A stretch of DNA of 64,000 bases from Amorphophallus konjac. Its lineage: Eukaryota; Streptophyta; Magnoliopsida; Alismatales; Araceae. How positions within the stretch are numbered: the first letter of the stretch is position 1; each line of letters begins with the position of its first letter. Shown one piece after another: positions 41,217 through 54,749 of the stretch. The stretch is from the NCBI GenBank assembly GCA_022559845.1, contig CM040125.1:291076200-291140199 (forward strand). The letters run 5' to 3'. Both the position numbers and the translations under genes were made by a program. The notes beneath the pieces were generated by a model that saw only the letters and a program-made list of their open reading frames with translations, was not told the origin of the DNA and searched no databases.

Positions 41217-43441
41217 ATGGAGTCCCATTTTTTTCCTATACATTACCCTTATCCTCCTTCATCTTCCTATTCCCGCGTGGATTCCTCTTCCCCCGCGGGC
41301 CCATCTCCTCGCGGCCTCGTCGACCCGTTAGATGAACAAGCCAATATCTTGGCCCACATATCATCTCTTATTGGCCAAATGGACCCGGCCCAGGCCCAAA
41401 AACTCATTGCCAATCATCTTAATGGGCCCGCATCCTTTAATGGGCTTCCATCTTCCTCTAATGGGTCACATTCTCTTAATAGGCCTTATTCTCTCAATGG
41501 GCCCTCTTCCTTTAATAACAGGCCTTCTTCTTCACTTAATGGGCCTCATCCTCCCTTTAGTGGGCCTTCTTATTCTCTTAATGGGCCCACTCCTTCTACC
41601 CATGTTGTTGCTAGCCCAATGGGTCCCTATATTCATGATTCTTCTAGGCCTGCACATCCTTCTACTCCCAGAATGAGCTCTTATTCTTCTTAGCCCGGAT
41701 CCGCTCGTCTGGCCCAATACCATCATTCTGGTCCAGGTTCACAATATCTTGCTCAAGTTGGCTCGCATTTCTCTCGATCTCTCCCTACCCAGGAGATGAT
41801 TGCTCAAACCCAACGCCAGCTTGATAAAATTCAACGTAAGATTAATCCCAAATATTCTTTTGTGCCATTCGCATTCCAAAATCTTCGACTTCCACCTCAT
41901 TCGTAAATTCCCGCATATTGCCGTTATGGTGGAGTCAGTAATCCCTTTGTGCACTTAAAGGAATTTATTTATGAGTCGGCCCAGTTTCGACACGACCAAC
42001 ATTTGATGGCTTGTCTATTTGGTCTGTCTTTGGAAGACCCGGCTCGGGATTGGTTCTTCTCCCTCCCGCAAGAGCAAGTTGTGAATTTTAAAGTGGTGAA
42101 AGAGAAGTTTATTCAGCGGTATCAGGATCAGATAGGGCCCAAGTTCTCTGTTATGGATCTGGCCCACGAGAAGATGAAGCCCAATGAGGAGTTCTCTACC
42201 TTCGCCGACCGCTGGTGTCGCCTCGCCGTGCAAGTCCGGGACATATTCTAGAGGGAGAGCAAATAAAAAAGCTCAATTCTAATGCAACGCCCGAATATCG
42301 GTTTATCTTAGCCCTCAATGACATCACTTCCTGGCAACAATTGTATAATAGAGCCCGCTTCATTCACCAACAACTCCAAGGTTCCCTTGACCTCAAGTCT
42401 CCTTCACCTTCTACGCCGACATACACCTTCTATCCATCATCTCCCACGAGTCAGCCCTCCATGAGTCATCCCTCCACCACATATCCTTCCATGAGTCAGC
42501 CTTTCCCTCCCACATGCCCATATGCCTCCACATATCAACCCTCCATGAGTCAACCTGCCGCCATCCACAGTCAACCCTCCGCCGTTTCATATCTGCATGC
42601 ATCTCCGCCTTTAGTCAAGGGAACTCCACACGCCGAGCAAGTGGATGACATCCATTATATACCTCCCTGCTCCACTCCACATACACCATCGCCTAATCCT
42701 TCCCTTAGCCATGCGCCATTGCCTACACAACCTCCATTTCCATCACCACAACCATCACCATCACCTTCCCCTATCCCTCGGCATCTGCCTTGCCCGAAGC
42801 AGGTTCCTCCCCCTCCGTTGCCGGAGTCTTTCACTGATATTTTTACGGCTTTGATGGCCACTCACACATTGCAGCTCCCTCTAGTTGTGCCTTGCCGACC
42901 CGCGGTCGAGAATATGCTTCAATATTATGAACTTCACAGCCAGTAGGGGCATTTGGTGGAGGATTGTCCCGATTTTCAGGACTTTGTTTATGGTTTGGAA
43001 GACAATAAGAGGATTGATTAGGCTGCCATGCATGAAGTTACTTTAGATCTTCACAGCAAGCAACAATAATAGAAGTCACCACCCAGGCAACCGTCTCCAT
43101 CACTACAAGGCCAGGCGCACCCCTGTGATTCTGCACCTATCGCAGCACCCGCTCCCTCACCTATTCCATCACCTACTCCATTACCTTCACCATCTCCTAC
43201 CCCGTCTCCATCTCCTCCACCTACCCAAGCCTCTGCTCCGGCGAGTACCTCTACTTCTTCTACTCCTATTCCTTCTACCCCCACTTCTACTCCCAACGCC
43301 ACTTGGCGCGTTGTGTCGATACGTCGACGGTGGGCGTGGTGACCCTCCTCTTCACCCTCTCCATCTCCACCACCTCCACTACCCTCATTGCCTGCATCAT
43401 GATCTCCTCCATCCTCACCATTGTCTAACCCTCCATCATTT
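41217..43441 (+). pseudogene. Tat/Ogre-like gag, copy A
   Basis: ATG 41217 (MESHFFPIHYPYPPSSS). The N-terminus is an Asn/Ser/Pro-rich repeat (NGPSSFNNRPSSSLNGPHP). The capsid domain at 41949-42250 (HLKEFIYESAQFRHDQHLM, LSLEDPARDWFFSLPQEQVV, KEKFIQRYQDQIGPKFSVMD, NEEFSTFADRWCRLAVQ) matches Ty3/gypsy gag. Stops interrupt at about 41691 and 41904 (TAA, shared with copy B). A one-base deletion near 42235 shifts the frame against copy B. The knuckle reads YYELHSQ-stop-GHLVEDC, having lost its first Cys. A long Pro/Ser-rich tail follows. Homology to copy B ends sharply at 43441. Confidence 0.75.
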
Positions 43442-44741
43442 CGAGCTTCAAGATTTTATCTGTCGTATGCTGATCCGTGTCTTGATCCCTGGCTATTTTG
43501 GGGATGATGAGCCTACACTTTCGAAGATGGTTGCCAAGAGGAGCTCCCTTGCATTAGTGCCAGTTTCTTCTCGAGCGAGACTGGTGGCAATCTCTTTGCT
43601 CGCCGAAGGACTCATGATCAATGCTCTTATTACCTCTCACTCCATTGTTGTTCAGTTCACTAGCCAAGAAGGGCTCTCCACCCGAGTTGTGCTAACTGAT
43701 ATGGCTGCCTAAAGTTTGTTGGATCCTTTGTCCTGGGGGTAGTTCACCGTATTTTCTACGGATATTCTGCACGTTCTATGCAACCTCTTTCGGTATATTG
43801 GTATGCCGACCACGTCAACGCCGTGCATTACTCTCCCTCAGTATCGTCTTGCTCTTCTGGTAAGGGAGTTATGCTTCATGCCTGACAACCAAGTGGGGTT
43901 GTCGAACGCTAGGCTCTTTGTGCCGAGTGACAAGACTCCATGGTTTCATAAAGTTCGTCATTATGAGGAGTCAGTTGTTCAAGAATGTCCACCTATGGTT
44001 AGCACTGGGCGTCTAGGGGCAACCGCCCTGATGAAGCTGCATGTACATAATCGGGCCAGGCCATCTGCCATATGGGCCCATTATTTGAGAAGATGTTGTA
44101 AGATAAGAAGGTCAAAGGTCTGAGCCCGCGCTAGGCGGGTCCGTGTTCAAGAGATTTTGCTCAAAAAGAGGCGGCGGCACAAGTTTAAGGGCCGTCAGTT
44201 GTGTACTCGGGGGTCCACTTCTCCTTCTTCTTCTTCATTCCGTTCGTCCACTTTTTTCCTGCTCAGCTCCCACCCTTGGGTGGTGTATCTCCCTTCTTCT
44301 AATCATGTTTCTGTGATTCTCTCCTCCCCTCTCGGGTTCGCGAACCCCCATTCTTCCTTTTCTCATCCGGGGACTCCGGGTTTTCCACATTCCCGTTATT
44401 CTAGGCCTTGGCCTATGCCCTCTCATCATCACAATCCTGGGATACCCTCCGATTCTTCTTCCCCTCCGGTATCTCCAAGTTCTACTTCTGATTCTCTTCC
44501 CCCGACCCTGTCGGGTGATTCTAATTGTTCTTCCCTGACCCTGTCAGGTGTCCCTTATTCTTCTTCCCCGACCTTGTCAGGTGATTTTCCTTCTTCTTCC
44601 CCGACTCTACTAGGTGGTCGCTACTCTTCTTCTCTGACCACGTCGGATGATCTTCCGTCTCCTCTCTCTATTCACTCCATCTCACCCTTTGGGGGTTCGT
44701 GCCCTTTTTCATGCTGCTTTCGAGGCTTTAGCCCGTCTTGA
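43442..44741 (+). pseudogene. Unrecognised ORF after gag in internal A
   Basis: One frame stays open for 1.3 kb apart from three stops (near 43710, 43739 and 44121): FICRMLIRVLIPGYFGDDEP, RARLVAISLLAEGLMINALI, RYIGMPTTSTPCITLPQYRL, PSDKTPWFHKVRHYEESV, EILLKKRRRHKFKGRQLC, then a Ser-rich region with four repeats of DPLSGD-type phrases (PTLSGDSNCSSLTLSGVPYS). I see no protease, RT or integrase signature. The sequence is not present in copy B at the corresponding place as far as the window shows. It may be a captured or much altered 3' portion of the element's gag-pro region. Confidence 0.4.
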
Positions 44742-47643
44742 TCTCAGCTAATCTCTGTTCATTCTATATCTGGTTCCGTGTTATCAGGGTCACTGCTCCT
44801 TAACAAGGGAGTTTTAGACCTCGTCTCTCTTCCTTTTTATCCTGCTTCATTCAGTTTGGTGTATGCCGCTTCTCCGTGTAAAGGAATCTTCAATCCTTGT
44901 CATCATCTCCACTTTTGTCTTGTTAAGCAAGGAAGACAAAGCTCGAGCTACTCAAATCTTGATGATCAAGGTTGCTTCACGATGCTACTTTCACGCTATG
45001 AATTTGCAATGTATCTTTATTTTGTGCGAGAATATGCTTTCCTTGTCATTGTTTCTATTATTCATGCGCATGCTTATAATGCTTATTTACTCACATGATT
45101 GAGTGGCATTAGGAGCCTTTGCTTAATTAGATCTTAACTTCGTGTCAAATAAAAAATTTTGCTTCTACAGCATCTCAGGATGGTGATAGCTCCATGCTGG
45201 GAGACTAATTTCTTTCCCCGATCATTGAGGGTGACAGTTAAGCATGGGTTTTTCATACACTTCATGGCAAGCTATAGCCGATTCCTCTTACGCAACACCA
45301 TTTCTGCTTTGGCCATAGTATGGGTATGCACTAAGGTCTTTTCTTTTCATTGCTCGGCGGAGTGCGGGGGCAAGAGATTGATGGGTGAGATAACCAACCT
45401 AGGCGCTCCCTAATACGAGAGAGGTCTCAAATAGGGGAAGTCTTGACCCTCAAAGATGAGCTTTCATGCTAAGTCTGGCCAATAAGGGCTATCAAATTCG
45501 ATGAATCAATATCAAAATTATGAAATCAAAGGCATGGCAAGAGTGGCAAAGTCTCCGTGGGTCGTCATAAACCCGGTCGTATGCATGCCTAGTAATGGGT
45601 CTAGAAATTAAAGATATAAAGTCTCGGCGCAACAGACCTACTCTTTGAGGGGTAGTACCCTGGAAGGAATTCGAGTCTTGATGTCTCACATCTTGCATAA
45701 AATTTATCTCCAATTTTTCTTATGATTCTCCCTTTTAGGCGGGTTGAATCCCGAGTATGGCCTTAGTAGGGGAACCGTTCTTTAGAGGTGGTTGGTTGTG
45801 GTAAGCCACCCTCATATGCACGCCCTACTTAAGGGAAGCCTTTAATGAGAGGGCGGGATGACAACCCTTGGCCAGTAGTTTAAGCATGTCTTTAAGTGCT
45901 GCAGGTAGCTTTATATCAAAATCCACAGAAAATAAAGAAAATAAAAACAAAAAAATCATATATTTTCAAAAACTCAAAAAGAATCAAATACTTCAAAATC
46001 AAAAAAATGATATATTATCAAAGGTAAAAAAACATCAGATATTCCAAAAAAAATCCAAAAAAAATATGTGTCTTTTGTTTCTCTTTTTCATGTGTTTCCG
46101 TATATTTGTTTTGAGGACAGGTGTGATCTGTTTGCTGTGTATGCAGGTTGCAGGTTTCAAAGCTTCCTGGCTCTTCTATCTATCGCTTTGTCTCCTGTTC
46201 ACGTGCTTCCAATCTTTTCTCTGTTCTTCAATCTTATCTCTCGATCTGTTCTGAAGCTCATGTCCTTCTCACACTTTACTTAGCATTGCTCAGTTTTGAT
46301 CATATCTTTGTGAGAGGGCTCTTTGCCTCACGATTGTGAACCCGACAGTTCTGCTTCATTTGGTGTTGGGCTTGATTGAAGAGCATATATGTCGTGTCTC
46401 GTGTTGTCTCATCCCATGTGGTCATCCCGCGTGTTCTTGTCCCAACCATGTGTCGCCTCACTACGTGTTCTTGTCCCAACCGTGTGTTGTCCCACTGCAT
46501 TGTTGTCTTGTCCCACTATGTTCGCCATACATGCATGTTGTTGGTTCGTGTCTTGCATGTGTTGCTGGTTCGTCCTTTATTATGTTATGGTCTGCCGTCT
46601 TTCCTTCATTTGTTCGTTCGTTATTGTTCATGCATTCATTTGTTTGTCTCGTTACGTTCATGCTTGTTTATTCATGTTGTTGGTTGTCTTATTTAAAAAA
46701 TCCATATAAATTAAAAATCCAACAATCCAAAAATAAATGTCGTTTCGCTTGGCAGGTAAGTCATGTATCACTCTCTATCCCTACTCTCTGTTGCATTACT
46801 ATATAGTAATCTACATTATTATATCATCTCAAGGACCGGCTGGTTGCCCGTGTGTTCTGGGATCTGATGTTCCCCTTTAACAAAAATGATGATGATCTAG
46901 GAGCATACAGTTAATCGTTGGATAGGCCGCTCGATTGAGTCGGGCGGGGGGACAATCGACTCTATCTCGCACGCCGTGGTTGCAAGAAGACTCCTGACCC
47001 CATCTTGCTTGGTCTAGCAATAATATCCTTTAGTACTTTCTATTTTAAGCTTTCTTTGATTTCGTTTCGATGATTTCGTTATTTTAGCCCAGCATGCATC
47101 ATGTCATTTTTTGAGCACTTACGCCTTGTAATCCGCTCAAGGTTTCTCCTTAGCAACGGTTGATAGCGCTTAATTTCTCTTGGATAAGAGATCCTCATTC
47201 CACTCCGAATTTGAACAATTTCTCTGATCTTTCCGCTCAGTCTGGTTGACCAGCGTGATTCCTGTCTAGATTTTATCTCAGTTTTACTTTCTTCTTTTTC
47301 AGCTTTTCAGTTGTCTTCTTTCTGATCCCCTCATTGTCTGTAGATTGTGTCCCCAATGAGGTCAGTCGTGTTTCCTTTTCCTTCCTTAGTTTAGTTCTCC
47401 AGGCATGTCTCATCCGCGTCAGCCATTCTAGGTGGTTAGTTTGGCATTTTCGAGAGAATTCATGTCTCTTGTTTGTTGTGACGGGTGTCTTTTACCTAGA
47501 TGTCCGCTTTTCAGTTCTCTCCGCTTCATCTCTGCTTCATCTCTATTTCACATCGCTGTCGCTTTCGCTCCATCTCTTTTCCATTTCACCTCCGCACCGC
47601 TTTCGCTCGCTCCCTTGCAAAATGGACATCAAGGATGGGCATC
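44742..47643 (+). other. Non-coding 3' region of internal A
   Basis: About 2.9 kb without coding signal, before LTR_B. It includes an A-rich stretch (45910-46065) and short direct repeats of TTCTTGTCCCAACC (46430-46490). The last bases before LTR_B (AAAATGGACATCAAGGATGGGCATC) are purine-biased and could serve as polypurine tract. Overlapping ORFs of 60-160 codons here show no family resemblance. Confidence 0.5.
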
Positions 47644-49542
47644 TGTTGGCACTCATTTTTAGCCCGCAAGTTGCGTCATTTCTCTTATTCATCATTTTTC
47701 ATTCTTCAAATTAACCATTGTTTTGGAGCCTTCCTTGGATGGATTTCCAGCCCATTTGATTGTTCCCTAGCCTTTGAGCCTTGGAGATCATGATTTCTTA
47801 GAGCCATGGAGCTTATCTTATCACCTTCTAGCCTTCCAAGTCGACTTATGGCCCATTTAGGTCGACTTCCCTCAAGCGTTTGGCCCCTTCCGCTGTGTAG
47901 CCTTGAAACTTTATCCTTTTTCATCCTCTTCTGTTCCTCTATTCATTATGTGTCCTTCACCAAAGTTGTTCCATTTTTGAAGCCCTACATTTTATTCTTC
48001 TACGCCGTCGCCCAAATCTCTACCGATTTCAAGTTATTTGCATTTTTCCGGTATGCTACGCTGTTCACTGCGTCCCGACATTTTTCCTCTCTGTTCTAAC
48101 CCCATTTTCTCTCTCTTCTGATCGTGTTTTTATCGTGCTCTATTCATGAAAGTTGTTCATTTTTCAGCTATCTACAAATTCTTTTTCTACCACTTTCGCT
48201 AGTTTTGCACCATTTTTTAGATATGCTCTGATTTCCAAAGTCGCGCCCAGCTCCTAGAGGAGGTCCTTTGGTGGACCGCCCAGCTCCTGAAGGAGGTCTT
48301 TACTAGACCATTTCTATCATAGAGAAGGTCATCCACTAGACCGCTTTTCACCTATTTTGCCCGAAGCGTCGTGTTCGCCAACGGTTCTATTTTTAATGAT
48401 GCCCCAAAGATAGTTGCGGTCCTCTCATGACCATTTCTTGTCAAAAATGGCCGCTCAATAGAGCGTCTCTATAACAGAGAGTCCAGATGATCCTGAACTC
48501 CAACTTCTTCACCGCTGGACTCTAAGGTCAATTTCTGCTCGACGGGGCCTCCTTGTTAGGGCTTTATCTTCCATATTATTCCACCAAATCACTTACCGTT
48601 TGTTCTGTCTCTACTCCCCACTATTATCTCGAGTTTGAGCCATATAACCCAGATTTTAGTGGAGTATATTCACAGGAATCATGGGTGAAATATCTGGTTT
48701 TATGCATTTTTATGTAACACAGACTCCTCTAGATTCGGCTCCAGGGCCACCTTCCAGAGCTAATATCTTCCAGACCCTTCCACCAAAAAGAGTCTTGTTT
48801 CTTCCTACCTCTTATCTTGACTATTATCTCGAGATTGATCTAGAGATCTCGAGATTTGGTGGACTCTATCTCCTACAATCTTGATAGAAACTTCTAGGTT
48901 CTAGCAGATTTCTATATAAACCTGCGCAGTTCGCCTGCGCGACGGGGGGCTCTTCTTTGACCTGGGGAGAAGGCATGCCGGATTGTCGACTCAACTCTTC
49001 GACCCCAGACTGCTGAGGGAAGTATTAGCTTTCCATTCCATCTATTTGGGCTTCATTTGGTCACCGTTTGCCCTCTCTTCTTTACCCTAACTTTTCTGAT
49101 TTTGTCACAGTTTATGGGTGTCCTGCACATCTTTTGAACCTGTACGACGGTGCGCTCTTCGTCGGCTCGGGCGGAGTCACGCTTCATCCTCTTCGTCCTC
49201 CTTCGACTCCATATTAAAGAGGGGAGTATCTTCTTTCATTTCCATCTCTTTGGGCTTATTTTCCTCATCTCCACACTTAGTCCTCCTCTCCTACTTTTAG
49301 CGAATTGTCACTGTCTCCACACTTAGTCTTGGCATAGTTTTCTGCACGTTTCTACATTTTTCTCTGTTTTGCACAACACTTTTCACTCTGATCACTCAAT
49401 CATTTCTCGTGATTTCAAATCCTATGCATGCACAACACTCACACCTTTTATTTGCACCCATTCATAGGGGTTAAAAACCCTCCCCCGGTGCGTTCTCCCC
49501 CTTTCTTTCATGCTACTTTATCATTTCAGGACATATGCTACA
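47644..49542 (+). repeat. LTR_B, 5' part
   Basis: Starts TGTTGGCACTC and aligns with LTR_A. At 48555-48575 it shows the uninterrupted site (TTAGGGCTTTATCTTCC) where the Tat element entered LTR_A. TATA box TTCTATATAAACC near 48912. It ends at the LINE target duplication ACATATGCTACA (49531-49542). Confidence 0.75.
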
Positions 49543-49614
49543 ATTCTAGTGTGAGAATCTCTACATCTCCCGCGCATTGTCTTCTTCGTTTCTTGTCCAC
49601 TCCCCTTGCCGCTC

Positions 49615-51057
49615 ATGGCAGAAGTGGCGGGGGAGGATACTGTCTCGAAAAGCATTGCTACTGGTTGTTCTGATGCAGTGGAGGCAGCCCCACGGAGAAC
49701 TTATGCTCAAACATTGTTAAAATCTCAATTCCGGCTGTGTACTTCGTTCCAGGTAAAGGCCCCTTCATTTACAGATCAAGGAGAGCCGGCGGTGTTCTTT
49801 TCTCAAGAAGAGATCCAAGCTTCATATTCACATCTTCAGAATGCTATAATAGCCAAATGCTCCTATGGCCGACCATCGATTCCAGAGATTAAAGCCTGTT
49901 TGTTACAGCGTCTTCATCTCTGTTCTGATTTTGTTATCAGTCGGATGAATGCCAGGCATATTTTGATTCGTTTGAGCTGTGAAACTGATTTTATTAAAAT
50001 TCTTCTTCAAAGGAATCTCTATATAAAAGGTTTTCTATTCAGATTCTTTAGATGGTCGCTTGATTTTGATTTTGATTCGGATCCTCCGACAGCTCCTGTG
50101 TAGATAGGCTTCCCTGCCCTTCCAGTAAATTTCTACCATGAGGATTTGCTTCGTTCAATTGCAGGGAATGTGGGATTGGTTTTACGAATTCATGAAGCCA
50201 CTATAGCTTTAACAGAAACATCAGAGGCCTTAGTTTGTGTTGAACTTGATCTCTCAGTGCAGAGAAAGGATCGGCTCTGGATTGGTATGGAAGGAAATGG
50301 ATTCTGGCATAAAATTAATTATCACAGAGTGCCGCATTTATGTACTTCTTGTCATAAGATTGGTCATTTGGAAGCTGATTGCAAAAAGAAATCAAGTAAG
50401 AAGAAGGTCCAAACTCAAATTTCAACTAATGCTGCTTCTAGAGTGAATCGGCAATCTATTCGTCAAGAGTTCAGGCCTAAATCTCTTGTTCCAAAAATAG
50501 TAGTTCAAGATACGAATAGATTTTCAGTCTTGAATCTCGCATCAGATATGTTGGATTCGGAAAAACATATGATACAAGATAAGCTTGTTGCTGGAAATTA
50601 TATATATCCTGGTGACACAAAGCTCGATCAGTCAACAATTCATAATTCTGAGCTAGATTTAAGTTGTTTTGATCCCCCTCCAGCTGTTTGTAAAAATGGC
50701 TCCAACAAAGCAAATGCATCACCTCTTTCCCGAATAGAAGAGATTATAGAGGTACCAGAGCTTCCTTCAATCCAGCAAAATGAAGTCAATCACAATGGAA
50801 ATTCTATTATTGCTCAAGACCCACAATGCTCTCATGCTATTGATAATACTATCATAAGCTCAGAATCTGTTTCAATAATTTCAACATTGGAGAATTCTAG
50901 AATGCAATATCAAGACAATGTAAGGAACAATCAACCTCGGGTTTTTAAACAGAATGAGGTCTCAGTTCTCCCTGGAGTGCTTTTTAGTGATGCTCGTCTT
51001 ACCAGAGCTAAAGCTAAGGTTCTGGCTTCTACCTCATATCATCTTGAACATGATTAA
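49615..51057 (+). pseudogene. LINE ORF1 (DUF4283 plus CCHC knuckle)
   Basis: ATG 49615 (MAEVAGEDTVSKS). Residues about 55-190 form the DUF4283 domain of plant LINE ORF1 (LQNAIIAKCSYGRPSIPEIK, LYIKGFLFRFFRWSLDFDF, IGFPALPVNFYHEDLLRSIA), followed by the knuckle CTSCHKIGHLEADC and a Lys-rich patch (KKKSSKKKVQ). TAG at 50101 stands where Trp is conserved in the PVWIG-type motif, a TGG to TAG change. The protein would coat LINE RNA. Its stop (51055-51057) overlaps the ORF2 ATG (51050), an ATGATTAA arrangement. Confidence 0.85.
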
Positions 51058-53081
51058 CTCAGCACTAATATGGAATGTTCGCGGTATAGGTAATAAAGCC
51101 ACTGTAAGAAGTTTGGCTCATCACATAAAAGCTTATGATATAAGTATTGCTGCAATTTCAGAGCCTCGAGTTGATTTTAACCGTGCATAGAGAGTGGCTC
51201 ATCGCATTAATCTTCATTCTTTTATTGGCAATAATGGAGATTCCTCCAAATTTTGGTTATTTTATAAGTCTAGCTTATCCCTAGACATTATAGAAAGTCA
51301 TTATCAATACCTAACTGTTGCTATTACAGAAAACAACACTGCCACTTTGTTCTTTACTGTTATATATGCTGCCTGCAATGTGAGCAGTCGAAGAGAAATG
51401 TTTACCTCTCTGATGGAATTCAACCAAGGTGTCTCAATCCCTTGGATTATTGGAGGAGATTTCAACTGTATCATTTCTCCTGAAGAAAAGATAGGTGGTT
51501 CATTATCATTTATGACAGCAATGATAGATTTTCAAGGCTTTCTGTCGGCCACTGGAATGGTTGATGCTGGATACTCTGGTTCCTCTTTCACTTGGACTAA
51601 CAATCAGTCTGGTTTGTCTCATATTAGAGCTCGGTTGGACAGAGTCTTATATAATTCTCAATGGCTGCAAACAGGTCACAATATGTCAGTCAGACATTTA
51701 ATTAGAGGACCATCTGATCATGCGCCCTTATTATTGCAAATAAACTCTATTTTACCCTCCCTTGGGAGATTCATGTACCAGCATATGTGGCATACTCATG
51801 AAGGCTTTCTGGAATTTGTTAAAATTCAGTGGTCTAATTTCAAACAACTGGAATGTCATCCTTTTCAGGCTCTGCAGGGGAAACTAAAAAAGTTGAAAGC
51901 AGCTCTTAGGATATGGAATAAAGAGATCTTTGGCAATATTAATCAGGCCAAAGAGATTGCTGAGTTTAAGGTTGAGCAGGCTCAATCTTCTTTTGACAAT
52001 AATCCTTCTTCAGAAAATAGAATCTTTCTTCAAAAAGCTAATGCTGAGCTTCGTCAGATACTTTATAGGGAAGATATTTTTTGGTTTCAAAAATCTCGGA
52101 TACAATGGATGTCTTGTGGTGATCGGAATACTAATTTTTTTCATCAATATGCCAAGGTCAAAAGGCAAAGAAACTATGTTCATAAACTGAAAATCAATGA
52201 TCAATGGGTGGAAGATCAGAATCTTATATTAGAAGGTGTTGTTGAATTTTTTTAAATCTCTTCTCACAACTGAAGTACACAGTATTGATGAAGATATCTT
52301 CTCAGTTATTCCTCAATTGATCAATGAAGACCAAAACAGTCTCCTGTGCTCCATTCCTCAAGCAGAAGAAATTAAAACAGTAGTTTTTTCATTATCTGGT
52401 AATAGCTCTCCTGGGCCATATGGCTTCACTGGAGGCTTTTTCACTCACTGCTGGGATATTGTTGGTACAGATGTTATTAATGCAATTCAGAGTTTTTTCC
52501 AGGGTTGGGGACTGCCTCAGGGAACCACATCAACCTTTCTTTGTATGGTTCCAAAGGTAAACAGCCCTTCTACCTTCGCTGACTTCAGACCCATAAGTCT
52601 TTGCAATTTCACATACAAGATTATTGCTAAAATCATTTGTGATCGGCTGCGGCCCATTCTACCTGGCATCATTTCAAATGAACAAAGTGGATTCATTAGT
52701 GGAAGGCAAATATCTGACAGCTTTTTATTAGCAAAGGAAATGTTCATGGAAATTGATAGACCCGTTAGGGGTCACAACTTGCTTCTTAAACTTGACATGG
52801 CTAAAGCTTATGACCGAATAGAGTGGGATTTCCTCTTCATGGTACTGAAAAGATTTGGATTCTCTAATAGATTCATTTCTCTAATTGCTCAAATGCTGAT
52901 GAACTGCTGGTTTTCTATTTCTCTAAATGGACATACTCATGGTTTTTTTAAATCCTCAAGAGGGGTTAGACAGGGAGATCCTCTGGCCCCTGCATTATTC
53001 ATTTTAGCAGAAGAAGTCTTGAGCAGGGGTTTATATCATTTATTTTCTTCTGGACAATGTCAGTTCTTCCACCTCCCTCGG
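51050..53081 (+). pseudogene. LINE ORF2, endonuclease and first part of reverse transcriptase
   Basis: MINSALIWNVRGIGNKATV opens an APE-type endonuclease with IWNVRG, ISEPRV, GGDFNCI and SDHAPL motifs. TAG at 51188 replaces Trp. A T-run near 52250 adds one base and shifts the frame; RT then continues: PQAEEIKTVVFSLSGNSSPG, DFRPISLCNFTYKIIAKI, NEQSGFISGRQISDSFLLA, LLLKLDMAKAYDRIEWDF, RGVRQGDPLAPALF. The reading frame meets the inserted LTR-like element at 53082, just before the YADD block. The element would nick target DNA and prime reverse transcription there. Confidence 0.9.
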
Positions 53082-54749
53082 TGTCACGCCCCGAACCGAT
53101 AGCATCGGAACGTGTCGTTTTCTCGGAACGTGACAGTTAAACAGTCATGTCAATCAGAGCATAGTCATTCCACAAAACACAATTGGATAAATAATAAATT
53201 TCATTTCCAATATACGTTCTTTACATATTCGGGCCCATAATAAATGAAAAGACTCAATAAAGGAAAATTACAATGAGACATAAGACGCAGGATAACCACA
53301 CTAGATGGTTCATCTAGGTTGTCGGGGTACTCTTCACTCTTGCCCTTGTCCATCATGTTCGGTCTCATCGTCATTAAGGTCATTACTTGAAAAATATTAA
53401 AAACGCAGGGTGAGCGAACGCTCAGTAGGACTTAATATCTCATGCTCCAAGCTAGCTTTAAGTCAATTACAGTTTAACATGCTCATGCAGGTCATGCAAG
53501 ATATAGAAATCGAGAAGTATAATAACATGAGATAAATTTAAGAGCTATAATAAACAAACGAGTAAGCAAGATGCTAGATAATCTCATGAAGAGTAAGGAC
53601 GATGATAATCAAGATAGTATAGCGAGATCCAATCAAGTACTTTCTCAAGTTAGGTCAAGAGCATTCATTAGGAAATATAACATTCATCTCTCTATGACGA
53701 CACTATCACGAGAGCTTCAATGTATCCATTATTGTGAAGGATCTTTGTGACAAGATAACGAGTACTATCAATGAGATAATTCCAAGAACTTTTAGGATGA
53801 TCGATATAGAAGTAGAACAATTACTTCTACAAGCACTATATAGCAGTTGCCAAGACACTAAGGGAATATCACGACGATATGATAACCCCTCCAATAAGGC
53901 AAATCATGATCTTTTCATGATGAGCAATAAGTTGTAGAAAGATGTACTATGATGGCAATTACTCTCGATCATCACTATCACGAGGGCGTTTGTACATCTA
54001 GCACTATATAGCATTGGCCAATGCACTAAGGGGAAAATCACGACGATATGACCACCCCTCATGGAAATAGCACTAGTTAGTATTTGGTCGTACACTTAGG
54101 AGTTCTCACGACTATATGATTGCTCCTAAATGCCAATAACCAAGTTGGTGAATGCCTGCACCCGATCATCGTATACCGGTAACGTTTGGACTTTGCCTCG
54201 CCCAATAGGGTCAGATCAGGACCCGTAGCATTTAAAATGTCATTTTAGTAGGACCCATAGCCCCTGACATTTAGTCTAGACTAATTCCATATTAATGGCC
54301 AAGAATTTCAAGGATCAAGCATGTAAGAACTGTAAGATAGATTTCATGAAATATAGAGTTCAAGGACAGAACTTGTAATAAGGATGATATATTAATAAAC
54401 CAGATGAAAACCATGACATTCTGGAAATCTGGGTGATTAGGTACAACCAGCTCAGTCGGCCTTGAGGGAATCCAAGGCTACGAGGAGACTTACGGAGGTC
54501 CCAATGACTAACTTGCCAGTCCGAAGGAACGGAATGTCCAACGGAGGACTCGTATGTCACCGAGAGTTGAGTGTATAACGTGAACCAATCATGAAACAGG
54601 GACTCCATCTACGAACATAAGATGAGAGTGCCAAAAGACCCGCGGTATGGGTCAAAAACGGAAGAAAACGGTGAGAACATGATTGCGTTAATTATAGAAT
54701 TCAAGTCCCTCCAATTCTATAATTAACTATAATTAAATAAACTTATATT

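Noticed and set aside
45868..46806. Overlapping 70-156-codon ORFs in internal A
   Set aside because: T-rich sequence giving Phe/Leu/Ser-rich translations in several frames, with no conserved motif.
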